Assembly (NCBI GenBank): GCA_050742255.1
Contig: JBOGHU010000073.1
Location: 1-17,371, forward strand
DNA length: 17,371 bases
Reading direction: 5' to 3'
From: JBOGHU01 sp050742255
GTDB lineage: Bacteria; Actinomycetota; Acidimicrobiia; Acidimicrobiales; CADCSY01
Positions 1-6,010 of the stretch are shown here, piece after piece. Position numbers and translations under genes: made by a program. Each line of letters opens with the position of its first letter. The stretch's first letter is position 1. The notes beneath the pieces are model-generated. The model saw only the letters and a program-made list of their open reading frames with translations, made no database searches and had not been told where the DNA came from.

Positions 1-14
1 CCCTCACAGCTGGG

Positions 15-20
15 TAGGCT
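15..20 (+). promoter_or_regulatory. Candidate -10 box of the sigma factor gene
   Basis: TAGGCT fits the actinobacterial TANNNT -10 pattern and lies 36 nt before the GTG start of the sigma factor gene, which would give a leader of about 30 nt. Any -35 element would fall at or beyond the window edge, so it cannot be judged. This is a motif match only. Confidence 0.3.
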
Positions 21-56
21 GAAGCCATCGCAGCGTCGTCCAGGGCCCGGGGGCGA

Positions 57-974
57 GTGAACGCCCGACGCACCGATGACGACGTGCACCTCTACCTCGA
101 GGACGTCGGCCGCCACTCGATGCTCGACCAGGCCGACGAGGTCCGCCTGGGACGCCTGATCGACGCCGGCCGCTCGGCCGCCGCCGAGCTCGTGGAGAGT
201 GACCCGGGGCCGGATGGCCGGGCCGAGCTCAAGACCAAGGTTCGTACGGGCCGGACGGCGGCGGCCCGCTTCGTGAACGCCAACCTCAGGCTGGTGGTGT
301 CGATCGCCAAGCGCTACCGGAGCTCCGGTGTCGCCCTGCTCGACCTCGTCCAGGAGGGGAACCTCGGCCTCATGCACGCCGTGGAGAAGTTCGACCACAC
401 CAAGGGCTTCAAGTTCTCCACCTACGCCACGTGGTGGATCCGCCAGGCCATCACCCGGGGCATCGCCAACAGCGGGCGCACCATCCGCCTCCCCGTCCAT
501 GCCGGCGAGCACCTGCTCGACCTGAAGATGGCGAGCGCCGCCTTCGAGGCTCGCCATGGCCGTCCCCCCGATCCGTCGGAGCTGGCCCGGGCGGTGGGGA
601 TGCCGGTGAGCAAGGTGAACCAGCTGCTCCCCTACACCCTCGAGCCGGTGTCGCTGTCAGAGCCGCGGGGCGACCAGGGCGACACCCAGCTGGGGGAGCT
701 GGTCGAGGGCCCCGGGACCCAGGCGCCCGACGAGGTGGTGTTCGCGTCCATGCTCCCCGCCCAGGTGGCCGAGCTGCTGGCCCGGCTCGAGGAGCGGGAG
801 CAGCAGGTCCTCTGCCTCCGCTACGGGCTGGACCGGGGCGAGCCCCGCACCCTCTCGGAGGTGGCCGAGCACTTCGGGGTCAGCCGGGAGCGGGTGCGCC
901 ACATCGAGGCCAAGGCCCTCACCAAGCTGCGCAAGTCCTCCCCGGCCGGCCTGCGGGACCTGATCTCGGCCTGA
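57..974 (+). CDS. RNA polymerase sigma factor, sigma-70 family, group 2 (RpoD/HrdB/SigB-like)
   Basis: Promoter-recognition subunit of RNA polymerase, 305 aa. Region 1.2 is at about residues 8-40. Region 2 (about 70-148) carries the core-binding and -10-recognition sequences LLDLVQEGNLGLMHAVEKF and YATWWIRQAITRGI. Region 3 is at about 150-205. Region 4 (about 242-300) carries EREQQVLCLRYGL and the helix-turn-helix LSEVAEHFGVSRERVRHIEAKAL. All regions of a full sigma-70 factor are present except 1.1, and the 305 aa length fits group 2, the non-essential relatives of the housekeeping factor. The GTG start puts region 1.2 right at the N-terminus, and no better start exists. The ribosome binding site is weak (a G-rich run ending just before GTG). 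It converges on pckG with 30 bp between the stop codons. It could be the main sigma factor of the organism, but the short N-terminus argues against that. No anti-sigma gene is visible beside it. Confidence 0.93.
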   Translation: MNARRTDDDVHLYLEDVGRHSMLDQADEVRLGRLIDAGRSAAAELVESDPGPDGRAELKTKVRTGRTAAARFVNANLRLVVSIAKRYRSSGVALLDLVQEGNLGLMHAVEKFDHTKGFKFSTYATWWIRQAITRGIANSGRTIRLPVHAGEHLLDLKMASAAFEARHGRPPDPSELARAVGMPVSKVNQLLPYTLEPVSLSEPRGDQGDTQLGELVEGPGTQAPDEVVFASMLPAQVAELLARLEEREQQVLCLRYGLDRGEPRTLSEVAEHFGVSRERVRHIEAKALTKLRKSSPAGLRDLISA

Positions 975-986
975 GGGGGGGCCGAG
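965..986. terminator. Inverted repeat between converging genes, possible bidirectional terminator
   Basis: CTCGGCC (965-971) and GGCCGAG (980-986) form a perfect 7-bp stem with an 8-nt loop. It spans the stop codon of the sigma factor gene and lies just before the stop of the converging pckG gene. There is no T-tract on either side, so it is not a classic intrinsic terminator. Hairpins without U-tracts are often proposed as terminators in high-GC actinobacteria, but this role is inferred. Confidence 0.35.
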
Positions 987-1004
987 GGCCGCTGCCGGGA
1001 CGGC

Positions 1005-2828
1005 TCAGCCGGCCAGGCGCTTCTCCAGCTGGTCGAGCTCCTGGCGCAGGGCCTGGGGCAGGCGCTCACCGACGTGGTCGAAGTGGGCGGCGATGCGGGG
1101 GAGCTCCTCCCGCCACTCGTCCTCGTCCACGGCGAGGATGCGGGCCAGGGTGGCCTGGTCCAGGTGGAGCCCCGACAGGTCGATGGCGCCGGGGGTGGGG
1201 ACCCTGCCGATGGGCGTCTCGGTGGCCTCGCCGTCGTCGGCGAGACGCTCCACCACCCACTTGAGCACCCGGGCGTTCTCGCCGAACCCGGGCCAGGCGA
1301 ACGAGCCGTCGTCGTCGCGGCGGAACCAGTTGACCCAGAACAGCCGGGGCAGGGTGGCGTCGTCGCCCCGCTGGCCTATGTGGAGCCAGTGGGCGAAGTA
1401 GTCGCCCACGTTGTACCCGGCGAAGGGGCGCATGGCGAAGGGGTCGAAGCGGACCTCGCCCACCGTGCCCGCCGCCGCCGCCGTCTTCTCCGAGCTCATG
1501 ATCGAGCCCAGGAAGACCCCGTGCTGCCACGAGCGGGACTCGGTGACCAGGGGGACCGTCGTGGCCCGCCGGCCCCCGAAGAGGATGGCCGAGATGGGCA
1601 CCCCCTCAGGGTCCTCCCACTCGGGGGCGATGGAGGGGCACTGGTGGGCGGGGGCGGTGAAGCGGGCGTTGGGGTGCGACGCGGTCGTGTCGGCGTCGGG
1701 GGTCCAGGGGTCCCCCCGCCAGTCGGTGAGCCGGGCGGGCGGCTCGGAGGTGAGCCCCTCCCACCACACGTCGCCGTCGGGGGTCGCCGCGCAGTTGGTG
1801 AAGATGCAGTTGGCGGTGAGGGTGTCGATGGCGTTGGGGTTGGTCTCGGTGGAGGTCCCCGGGGCCACGCCGAAGAAGCCGGCCTCGGGGTTGATGGCCC
1901 GCAGCCGGCCGTCGGGACCGAACTTCATCCAGCAGATGTCGTCGCCCACGGTCTCCACCGTCCAGCCCGGCAGGGCGGGGATCATCATGGCCATGTTGGT
2001 CTTGCCGCACGCCGAGGGGAAGGCGGCGGCCACGTAGCGCTTCTCCCCCCCGGGCGGGGTCACGCCGAGGATGAGCATGTGCTCGGCCAACCACCCCTCG
2101 TCGCGTGCCATGGTGGAGGCGATCCGCAGGGCGAAGCACTTCTTGCCCAGCAGGGCGTTGCCGCCGTAGCCGGACCCGTAGGACCAGATCTCGCGGGTCT
2201 CGGGGAAGTGGACGATGTACTTGTTGTCGGAGTCACAGGGCCAGGCCACGTCGGCCTGGCCGGGCTGGAGCGGCGCCCCCACCGAGTGCAGGCAGGGCAC
2301 GAACTCGCCGTCGCCCAAGACGTCGAGGACAGGCTGGCCCATGCGGGTCATGATCCGCATGTTGACCGCCACGTAGGGCGAGTCGGTGATCTCCACGCCG
2401 ATGTGGGCTATGGGCGACCCGAGCGGCCCCATGGAGAACGGCACCACGTACATGGTCCGGCCCCGCATCGACCCCCGGAACAGCTCGGTGAGGGTGGCCT
2501 TCATCGCCGCCGGGTCCCGCCAGTTGTTGGTGGGGCCGGCGTCGATCTCCCGCTCCGAGCAGATGAAGGTGCGGTCCTCCACCCTCGCCACGTCGGCGGG
2601 GTCGGAGCGGGCCAGGAAGCTGTTGGGACGCCTGGTGTCGTCGAGGCGGATCAGGGTCCCGGCGTCGGTCAGGAGCCGGGTCAGGCGCACGTACTCCTCC
2701 TCGGAGCCGTCACACCACTCCACCTCGTCGGGCTGGCACAGCTCGGCGACGTCTCGCACCCACGCCAGGAGCTCGGCGTTGGTCGTGCGGTCGGTCTGGG
2801 CAACGGCTCGGGTCACGGCACTCTCCAT
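1005..2828 (-). CDS. pckG: Phosphoenolpyruvate carboxykinase (GTP)
   Basis: Cytosolic enzyme of gluconeogenesis and anaplerosis that interconverts oxaloacetate + GTP with PEP + CO2 + GDP (EC 4.1.1.32), 607 aa, the usual length of the GTP family. The kinase-1a/P-loop AFPSACGKTN is at 269-278, including the reactive cysteine typical of GTP-dependent enzymes (C273). The metal-binding kinase-2 segment VGDDICWMKFG is at 294-304. The PEPCK-specific segment with YGSGYGGNALLGKKCFALR is at 217-235, and the guanine-side segments FAGYNVGDYFAHWL and LFWVNWFRRD are at 469-482 and 496-505. The frame stays open 74 codons further upstream, but that part runs through the neighbouring cold-shock-like gene in another frame, so ATG at 2828 is taken as the start. 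It lies 22 bp after the cold-shock-like gene on the same strand and is probably co-transcribed with it. Its ribosome binding site is poor, so translation may depend on the upstream gene. Confidence 0.97.
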   Translation of the reverse strand: MESAVTRAVAQTDRTTNAELLAWVRDVAELCQPDEVEWCDGSEEEYVRLTRLLTDAGTLIRLDDTRRPNSFLARSDPADVARVEDRTFICSEREIDAGPTNNWRDPAAMKATLTELFRGSMRGRTMYVVPFSMGPLGSPIAHIGVEITDSPYVAVNMRIMTRMGQPVLDVLGDGEFVPCLHSVGAPLQPGQADVAWPCDSDNKYIVHFPETREIWSYGSGYGGNALLGKKCFALRIASTMARDEGWLAEHMLILGVTPPGGEKRYVAAAFPSACGKTNMAMMIPALPGWTVETVGDDICWMKFGPDGRLRAINPEAGFFGVAPGTSTETNPNAIDTLTANCIFTNCAATPDGDVWWEGLTSEPPARLTDWRGDPWTPDADTTASHPNARFTAPAHQCPSIAPEWEDPEGVPISAILFGGRRATTVPLVTESRSWQHGVFLGSIMSSEKTAAAAGTVGEVRFDPFAMRPFAGYNVGDYFAHWLHIGQRGDDATLPRLFWVNWFRRDDDGSFAWPGFGENARVLKWVVERLADDGEATETPIGRVPTPGAIDLSGLHLDQATLARILAVDEDEWREELPRIAAHFDHVGERLPQALRQELDQLEKRLAG

Positions 2829-2850
2829 CGCAGGTCGTCGGTCATGGTGG

Positions 2851-3084
2851 TCACGCGGGTCGTCTAGGGCCGGGCGTTCCCATGTCGACCTCCGACCCCA
2901 GCCGCAGGCGGGCGGCCCGCCCGGCGTCGTCGAGATCGAAGACCACACGCTGGCCCTGGCGCAGCATTCGGAACACAGAGCCGTCCAGGGCGCCCGGCGA
3001 CAACTCGTACTCGGCCAGGTCGGTGTCGCACACCAGGGTACCCTGCCCACTGCCGGGGTCGTACGACTTGATCACACCCTGCAC
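2851..3084 (-). CDS. Small cold-shock-domain-like (OB-fold) protein
   Basis: Predicted 77-aa protein starting at GTG 3084, preceded by a very strong Shine-Dalgarno run (AGGAGGAGG on the minus strand). Longer versions of the frame have no support. Residues 1-63 follow the cold-shock-domain plan: QGVIKSYDPGSGQGTL at the start, then GSVFRMLRQGQRVVFDLDD at 35-53, which matches the C-terminal strand pattern of CspA-type proteins. The nucleic-acid-binding motifs are degenerate: SGQGTL stands where RNP-1 usually reads KGFGFI, and AEYELSP replaces the VFVHF-type RNP-2. The stacking aromatics are therefore missing. The C-terminal 14 residues (EVDMGTPGPRRPA region) are an extra tail. It is the first gene of a probable two-gene unit with pckG. 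It may bind RNA weakly or a different ligand; I infer the fold, not the function. Confidence 0.72.
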   Translation of the reverse strand: MQGVIKSYDPGSGQGTLVCDTDLAEYELSPGALDGSVFRMLRQGQRVVFDLDDAGRAARLRLGSEVDMGTPGPRRPA

Positions 3085-3091
3085 CCGACAG

Positions 3092-3100
3092 CCTCCTCCT
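3092..3100 (-). promoter_or_regulatory. Strong ribosome binding site that fixes the start of the cold-shock-like gene
   Basis: On the minus strand the sequence reads AGGAGGAGG, ending 7 nt before GTG 3084. It is one of the best Shine-Dalgarno matches in the window and decides the start, because the same frame stays open for another 95 codons upstream. Confidence 0.75.
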
Positions 3101-3104
3101 CGCC

Positions 3105-3126
3105 TACGCTCCGGTGGTCGAGAGTA
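3105..3126. promoter_or_regulatory. Candidate divergent -10 boxes for thiL (+) and the cold-shock-like gene (-)
   Basis: Only 55 bp separate the two divergent start codons. TACGCT (3105-3110, plus strand) and TACTCT (3126-3121, minus strand) both match TANNNT. They would start the two transcripts with leaders of roughly 20-30 nt. The boxes sit back to back, so the two promoters would compete for polymerase. No convincing -35 elements were found. Motif match only. Confidence 0.27.
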
Positions 3127-3139
3127 ACCGAGGACACCG

Positions 3140-4066
3140 CTGACCGGCGAGCGCTCCGCCCTGGCCGCCCTGGCCCGCCGCCTGCCCCCGGCCCCGCCCG
3201 GCCAGGTCTGGATCGGCGACGACGCCGCCGTGGTGGGTGCGCCCGTCGGCCCGCTGCTGCTGGCTGCCGACGCCGTGGTGGAGGGGGTGCACGCCGATCC
3301 GGGGCTCACCGACCTGGCCGACCTGGGCTGGCGGGCCCTCGCCGCCTGCGCCAGCGACGTGGCCGCCATGGGCGGGCGCCCGAGCGCCGCCCTGGTGACG
3401 GTGACCGTCCCCCCTGACCGGGACGGTGGTCGCCTACTCGACCAGCTCTACGACGGGATCGAGGCGGCATCGGCCGCCCTGGGTTGCCCGGTGGTGGGCG
3501 GGGACCTGACCGCCGGGCCCGGGCTGGTGGTGGCGGTGGCGGTGACGGGGACCCTCGACGGCGGTTCCGAGGGGCCGGTCCTGCGCTCGGGGGCCCGACC
3601 CGGCGACACGTTGCTGGTCACCGCGGCGCTCGGGGCGGCGGCGGCGGGCCTGCGCCTGCTGCGGGCGGGGACACCCGAGCTCGGCCCCGCCCTGGTCGTC
3701 GCCCACCGCCGTCCGGTGGCCCGGGTGGCGGAGGGCCGGGCCGCCCGCACCGGTGGTGCCACGGCGATGATCGACCTCTCCGACGGGCTCGCCGCCGACC
3801 TGCGTGGCCTGGCCGCCGCCTCCGGGGTGGGGGTGGTGGTCGACGAGGTGCCGGTGGCGGCGGGGGCTACCGCCGAGGAGGCGCTGGTCGGCGGGGACGA
3901 CCACGAGCTGCTGGTGGCGGCCCCCGACCCGGCCGCCGTGGCGGCGTCCTTCGCCGCCGCCGGCCTGGCCCAGCCCGTGCCCATCGGGCGCTGCACCGGC
4001 GACCCGGCGGAGGTGCGCCTGGGCGACGGCGACCTGCCCGAGGGCGGCTGGGAGCACTCGTGGTGA
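3140..4066 (+). CDS. thiL: Thiamine-monophosphate kinase, probable CTG start
   Basis: Phosphorylates thiamine monophosphate with ATP to thiamine diphosphate, the last step of cofactor synthesis (EC 2.7.4.16). From CTG 3140 the product is 308 aa, the usual family length. Visible family motifs: GERSALAALARRLP at 3-16, WIGDDAAVV at 24-32 (metal/ATP aspartates), AADAVVEGVH at 42-51, SDVAAMGG at 72-79, VVGGD at 118-122, IDLSDGLAADL at 211-221 and GGDDHELL at 251-258. The first ordinary start codon in frame is GTG 3230, which would cut away the GDD motif. An in-frame TAA at 3125-3127 limits the start to 3128 or later, and no ATG, GTG or TTG lies between. CTG 3140 has GAGGA 5 nt upstream and keeps the whole N-terminus. 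The stop overlaps the thiD start (GTGA), implying translational coupling. Confidence 0.9.
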   Translation: MTGERSALAALARRLPPAPPGQVWIGDDAAVVGAPVGPLLLAADAVVEGVHADPGLTDLADLGWRALAACASDVAAMGGRPSAALVTVTVPPDRDGGRLLDQLYDGIEAASAALGCPVVGGDLTAGPGLVVAVAVTGTLDGGSEGPVLRSGARPGDTLLVTAALGAAAAGLRLLRAGTPELGPALVVAHRRPVARVAEGRAARTGGATAMIDLSDGLAADLRGLAAASGVGVVVDEVPVAAGATAEEALVGGDDHELLVAAPDPAAVAASFAAAGLAQPVPIGRCTGDPAEVRLGDGDLPEGGWEHSW

Positions 4067-4902
4067 GCGGGGCCCGCTCCCGGCCCGGGGGGGGTGCGGC
4101 GGGGACCAGGCCGCCGGTCGCCCTCACCATCGCCGGCTCCGACTCGGGGGGCGGAGCGGGGATCGTCGCCGACCTCAAGACCTTCGAGGCCCACGGGGTC
4201 TGGGGGACCTGCGCCATCGTCGCCGTCACCGCCCAGAACACGCTGGGCGTCCACGCCGTCGAGACCCTCTCCCCCGGCCTGGTGGAGGCCCAGATCGCCG
4301 CCGTCACCGCCGACCTGGGCGTGGACGCGGCCAAGACCGGGATGCTGGCCACCGCCGAGCTGGTGGGAGCGGTGGCCGACGCCCTGGAGACGGGGTCGCC
4401 ACCTCTCGTGGTCGACCCCGTGCTCGTCTCCAAGCACGGTGACCGCCTGCTGGCGGACGACGCCGTCGTCGCCCTCTGGGACCGGCTCCTACCCCTCGCC
4501 ACCGTGGTCACCCCCAACCTGGCCGAGGCCGCCGCCCTGACCGGGGCCGAGGTCAGCGACCGGGACGCCATGGTGGACGCGGCCCGCCGCCTGGCCGGCC
4601 GGGGCCCGGCGACGGTGCTGGTCAAGGGCGGCCACCTGGGCGGGCAGGGGTCGCCCGACCTCCTCTACGCCGGGGGCCGGGCCACCTGGCTGGAGGCACC
4701 GCGCCTGAGGGGCCGGCACACCCACGGCACCGGCTGCGTCCTCTCGGCGGCGATCGCCGCCGAGCTGGCCCGGGGCATGGACCCCCCCGACGCCTGCGTG
4801 GCGGCCAAGCACTTCGTGGAGCGGGCCATCGCCGCCGGGGTGGAGCTGGGCGGGGGCGTGGGCCCGGTCGACCCGGGCTGGGGCCGGCGGGTCGGTGGCT
4901 GA
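4063..4902 (+). CDS. thiD: Hydroxymethylpyrimidine/phosphomethylpyrimidine kinase
   Basis: Phosphorylates HMP-phosphate (and usually HMP) to HMP-diphosphate for thiamine synthesis; ribokinase-fold enzyme, 279 aa. Seen: LTIAGSDSGGGAGIVADLKT at about 22-41, the substrate- and ATP-site glycine-rich start; AVTAQNTLGV; DAAKTGML; VVDPVLVSKHGDRLL; VTPNLAEAAALTG; VLVKGGHLGG; and the anion-hole/catalytic segment THGTGCVLSAAIAAELARG near the C-terminus with the catalytic cysteine. GTG 4063 is chosen because it overlaps the thiL stop (4-nt GTGA) and leaves an N-terminal extension of about 20 loose residues. The frame continues upstream antisense-like inside thiL without support. It is followed by a methyltransferase that overlaps it by 8 nt. 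No thiE or thiC is in the window, so the thiamine pathway must be completed elsewhere. Confidence 0.95.
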   Translation: MSGARSRPGGGAAGTRPPVALTIAGSDSGGGAGIVADLKTFEAHGVWGTCAIVAVTAQNTLGVHAVETLSPGLVEAQIAAVTADLGVDAAKTGMLATAELVGAVADALETGSPPLVVDPVLVSKHGDRLLADDAVVALWDRLLPLATVVTPNLAEAAALTGAEVSDRDAMVDAARRLAGRGPATVLVKGGHLGGQGSPDLLYAGGRATWLEAPRLRGRHTHGTGCVLSAAIAAELARGMDPPDACVAAKHFVERAIAAGVELGGGVGPVDPGWGRRVGG

Positions 4903-5788
4903 GCGGGGCGGTCCGGCGGCGCGCCGGTGGCGGCTGGTGCGGGCGCGTCTGGCCGAGATGGAGCGGCTGGTGCCGGGCCGGGGCTCGGTGGGGGTCGCGT
5001 TCTGGGACGCCCGGGCCCGCCGCTTCGCCGCCGCCGTGGCCGACCGCGGGGGCACGGACCCGCTGGTGGCCCGGGCCCGCCGGGCGGCAGGCCGACGGGG
5101 ATCGGTCCTCGACGTGGGGGCCGGCCCCGGTCGGCTGGCGCTGGTGCTGGCCCCGCGGGTCGCCCAGGTGACGGCGGTGGACCCCAGCCCGCGGATGCTC
5201 GCCATCCTGCGCCGTGAGGCCCGCCGGCGGGAGCTGACCAACGTCCGTGCCGTCGAGGGGGCGTGGGAGGACGTGGAGGTGGCGCCGGCCGACGTGGGGA
5301 TCTGCGCCTACGTGCTCCCCATGATCGCCGACGCCGCCGGCTTCGTGGCCCGCCTGGGCGCCTTCACCCGGCGCCGGGCGTTCGCGGAGCTCAACGCGGC
5401 CGGGGCCGACGTCCTGGTGGAGCCGCTGTGGCGGCACTTCCACGGCGCACCGCGCCGACCTGCCCCGACCTACCTGGACCTGGTGGCCATCCTCGCCGAG
5501 CAGGGCGTCGTCGCCGAGGTGGAGGTGGTGGAGGTGCCGGTGCGGACCCGCTTCGCCGACCTGGGCGCGGCGGTGGGCTCCTACCGGGAGACCCTCCTGC
5601 TGCCGAGGACGGCGGCGGCGCTCCGGGAGCTGTCGGGCCTGCTGGCCGCGTGGCTGGTCAGGACCGGGGACGGGGCGCTGCGACCACCGCTGCGCACCAC
5701 CCCGGTGGCGATCGTCTCGTGGGCGGGGAGAGCCGGTGTCAGCTCGGGCGGGCCGAGCGGCCGATCTTTTGGACCCGCCCCGCCTTGA
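4895..5788 (+). CDS. Class I SAM-dependent methyltransferase of unknown substrate
   Basis: 297-aa protein with a Rossmann-like methyltransferase core. Motif I VLDVGAGPGRLALVLA is at 71-86. VTAVDPSPRMLAILRREAR at 92-110 supplies the acidic residue at the end of strand 2 (D96). ICAYVLPMI is near the motif IV position (136-144), without a DPPY-type DNA or rRNA-methylase signature. The C-terminal third (about 175-297) is not recognised. It starts at GTG 4895, inside the last codons of thiD (8-nt overlap), so it is translated with thiL-thiD, but it does not belong to any thiamine step I know. The last 16 codons lie antisense to the end of rpmB (50-bp convergent overlap), and this tail is Ser/Gly/Pro-rich. 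The substrate could be a small molecule or an RNA; nothing here decides it. Confidence 0.8.
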   Translation: MAERGGPAARRWRLVRARLAEMERLVPGRGSVGVAFWDARARRFAAAVADRGGTDPLVARARRAAGRRGSVLDVGAGPGRLALVLAPRVAQVTAVDPSPRMLAILRREARRRELTNVRAVEGAWEDVEVAPADVGICAYVLPMIADAAGFVARLGAFTRRRAFAELNAAGADVLVEPLWRHFHGAPRRPAPTYLDLVAILAEQGVVAEVEVVEVPVRTRFADLGAAVGSYRETLLLPRTAAALRELSGLLAAWLVRTGDGALRPPLRTTPVAIVSWAGRAGVSSGGPSGRSFGPAPP

Positions 5789-5948
5789 TGCAGCGGGTGC
5801 AGACGTGCAGGCGGCGGGGCGTGCCGTCGACCAGGGCCCGCACCCGCTGGATGTTGGGGTCCCAGCGGCGCTTGGTGCGCCGGTGGGAGTGGCTGATGCT
5901 CATGCCGAAGGACGGGTGCTTGCCACACACGTCACACACCGCGGCCAT
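5739..5948 (-). CDS. rpmB: 50S ribosomal protein L28, zinc-binding (four-cysteine) form
   Basis: Large-subunit ribosomal protein, 69 aa. Residues 4-13 contain CDVCGKHPSFG, followed by the family stretch ISHSHRRTKRRWDPNIQRVR and then VCTRCIKAGRVQKI. The two CxxC pairs make a zinc ribbon, so this is the C+ form and not the cysteine-free form made in zinc starvation in some bacteria. ATG 5948 is the start; the frame runs 18 codons further upstream without homology. Its 3' end overlaps the methyltransferase gene by 50 bp tail to tail, and it is divergent from fakA. rpmB next to fakA and recG is a widely conserved arrangement (the rpmB-yloV-recG region), here with rpmB inverted. Confidence 0.96.
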   Translation of the reverse strand: MAAVCDVCGKHPSFGMSISHSHRRTKRRWDPNIQRVRALVDGTPRRLHVCTRCIKAGRVQKIGRSARPS

Positions 5949-5958
5949 AGGTCCACCG

Positions 5959-5964
5959 AGGCTA
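5959..5964 (-). promoter_or_regulatory. Candidate extended -10 box of rpmB
   Basis: On the minus strand the sequence reads TGCTAGCCT, an extended -10 (TGN followed by TAGCCT), ending 10 nt before ATG 5948. Transcription starting 6-9 nt downstream would give a leader of only about 1-4 nt, so rpmB mRNA is likely leaderless or almost so. Inferred from motif and spacing. Confidence 0.4.
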
Positions 5965-5996
5965 GCAGCGTCCTCATGCGCCGCCGCCGCCCCCGC

Positions 5997-6002
5997 TACC
6001 AT
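5997..6002 (+). promoter_or_regulatory. Candidate -10 box giving a leaderless fakA transcript
   Basis: TACCAT (TANNNT) ends exactly 8 nt before GTG 6011, and no Shine-Dalgarno sequence lies between. The same hexamer-8 nt-GTG arrangement occurs at rsmD and smc. It implies transcription starts at or 1-2 nt before the start codon. No -35 match was found. Confidence 0.5.
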
Positions 6003-6010
6003 CGCCGGGT

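Noticed and set aside
1074..2867. 597-codon open frame on the plus strand opposite pckG
   Set aside because: It is antisense to a clearly conserved enzyme and its translation is Gly/Val/Arg/Pro-rich with no motif. In DNA of this GC content the opposite strand of a gene is often open by chance because stop codons are AT-rich.
2829..3050. 74-residue N-terminal extension of PEP carboxykinase
   Set aside because: The extension runs through the cold-shock-like gene in another frame, has no family similarity, and pckG has a normal-length N-terminus from ATG 2828.
3085..3139. TPP riboswitch before thiL
   Set aside because: Only 55 bp separate the divergent genes, too short for a THI-box aptamer, and none of its conserved core sequences are present.
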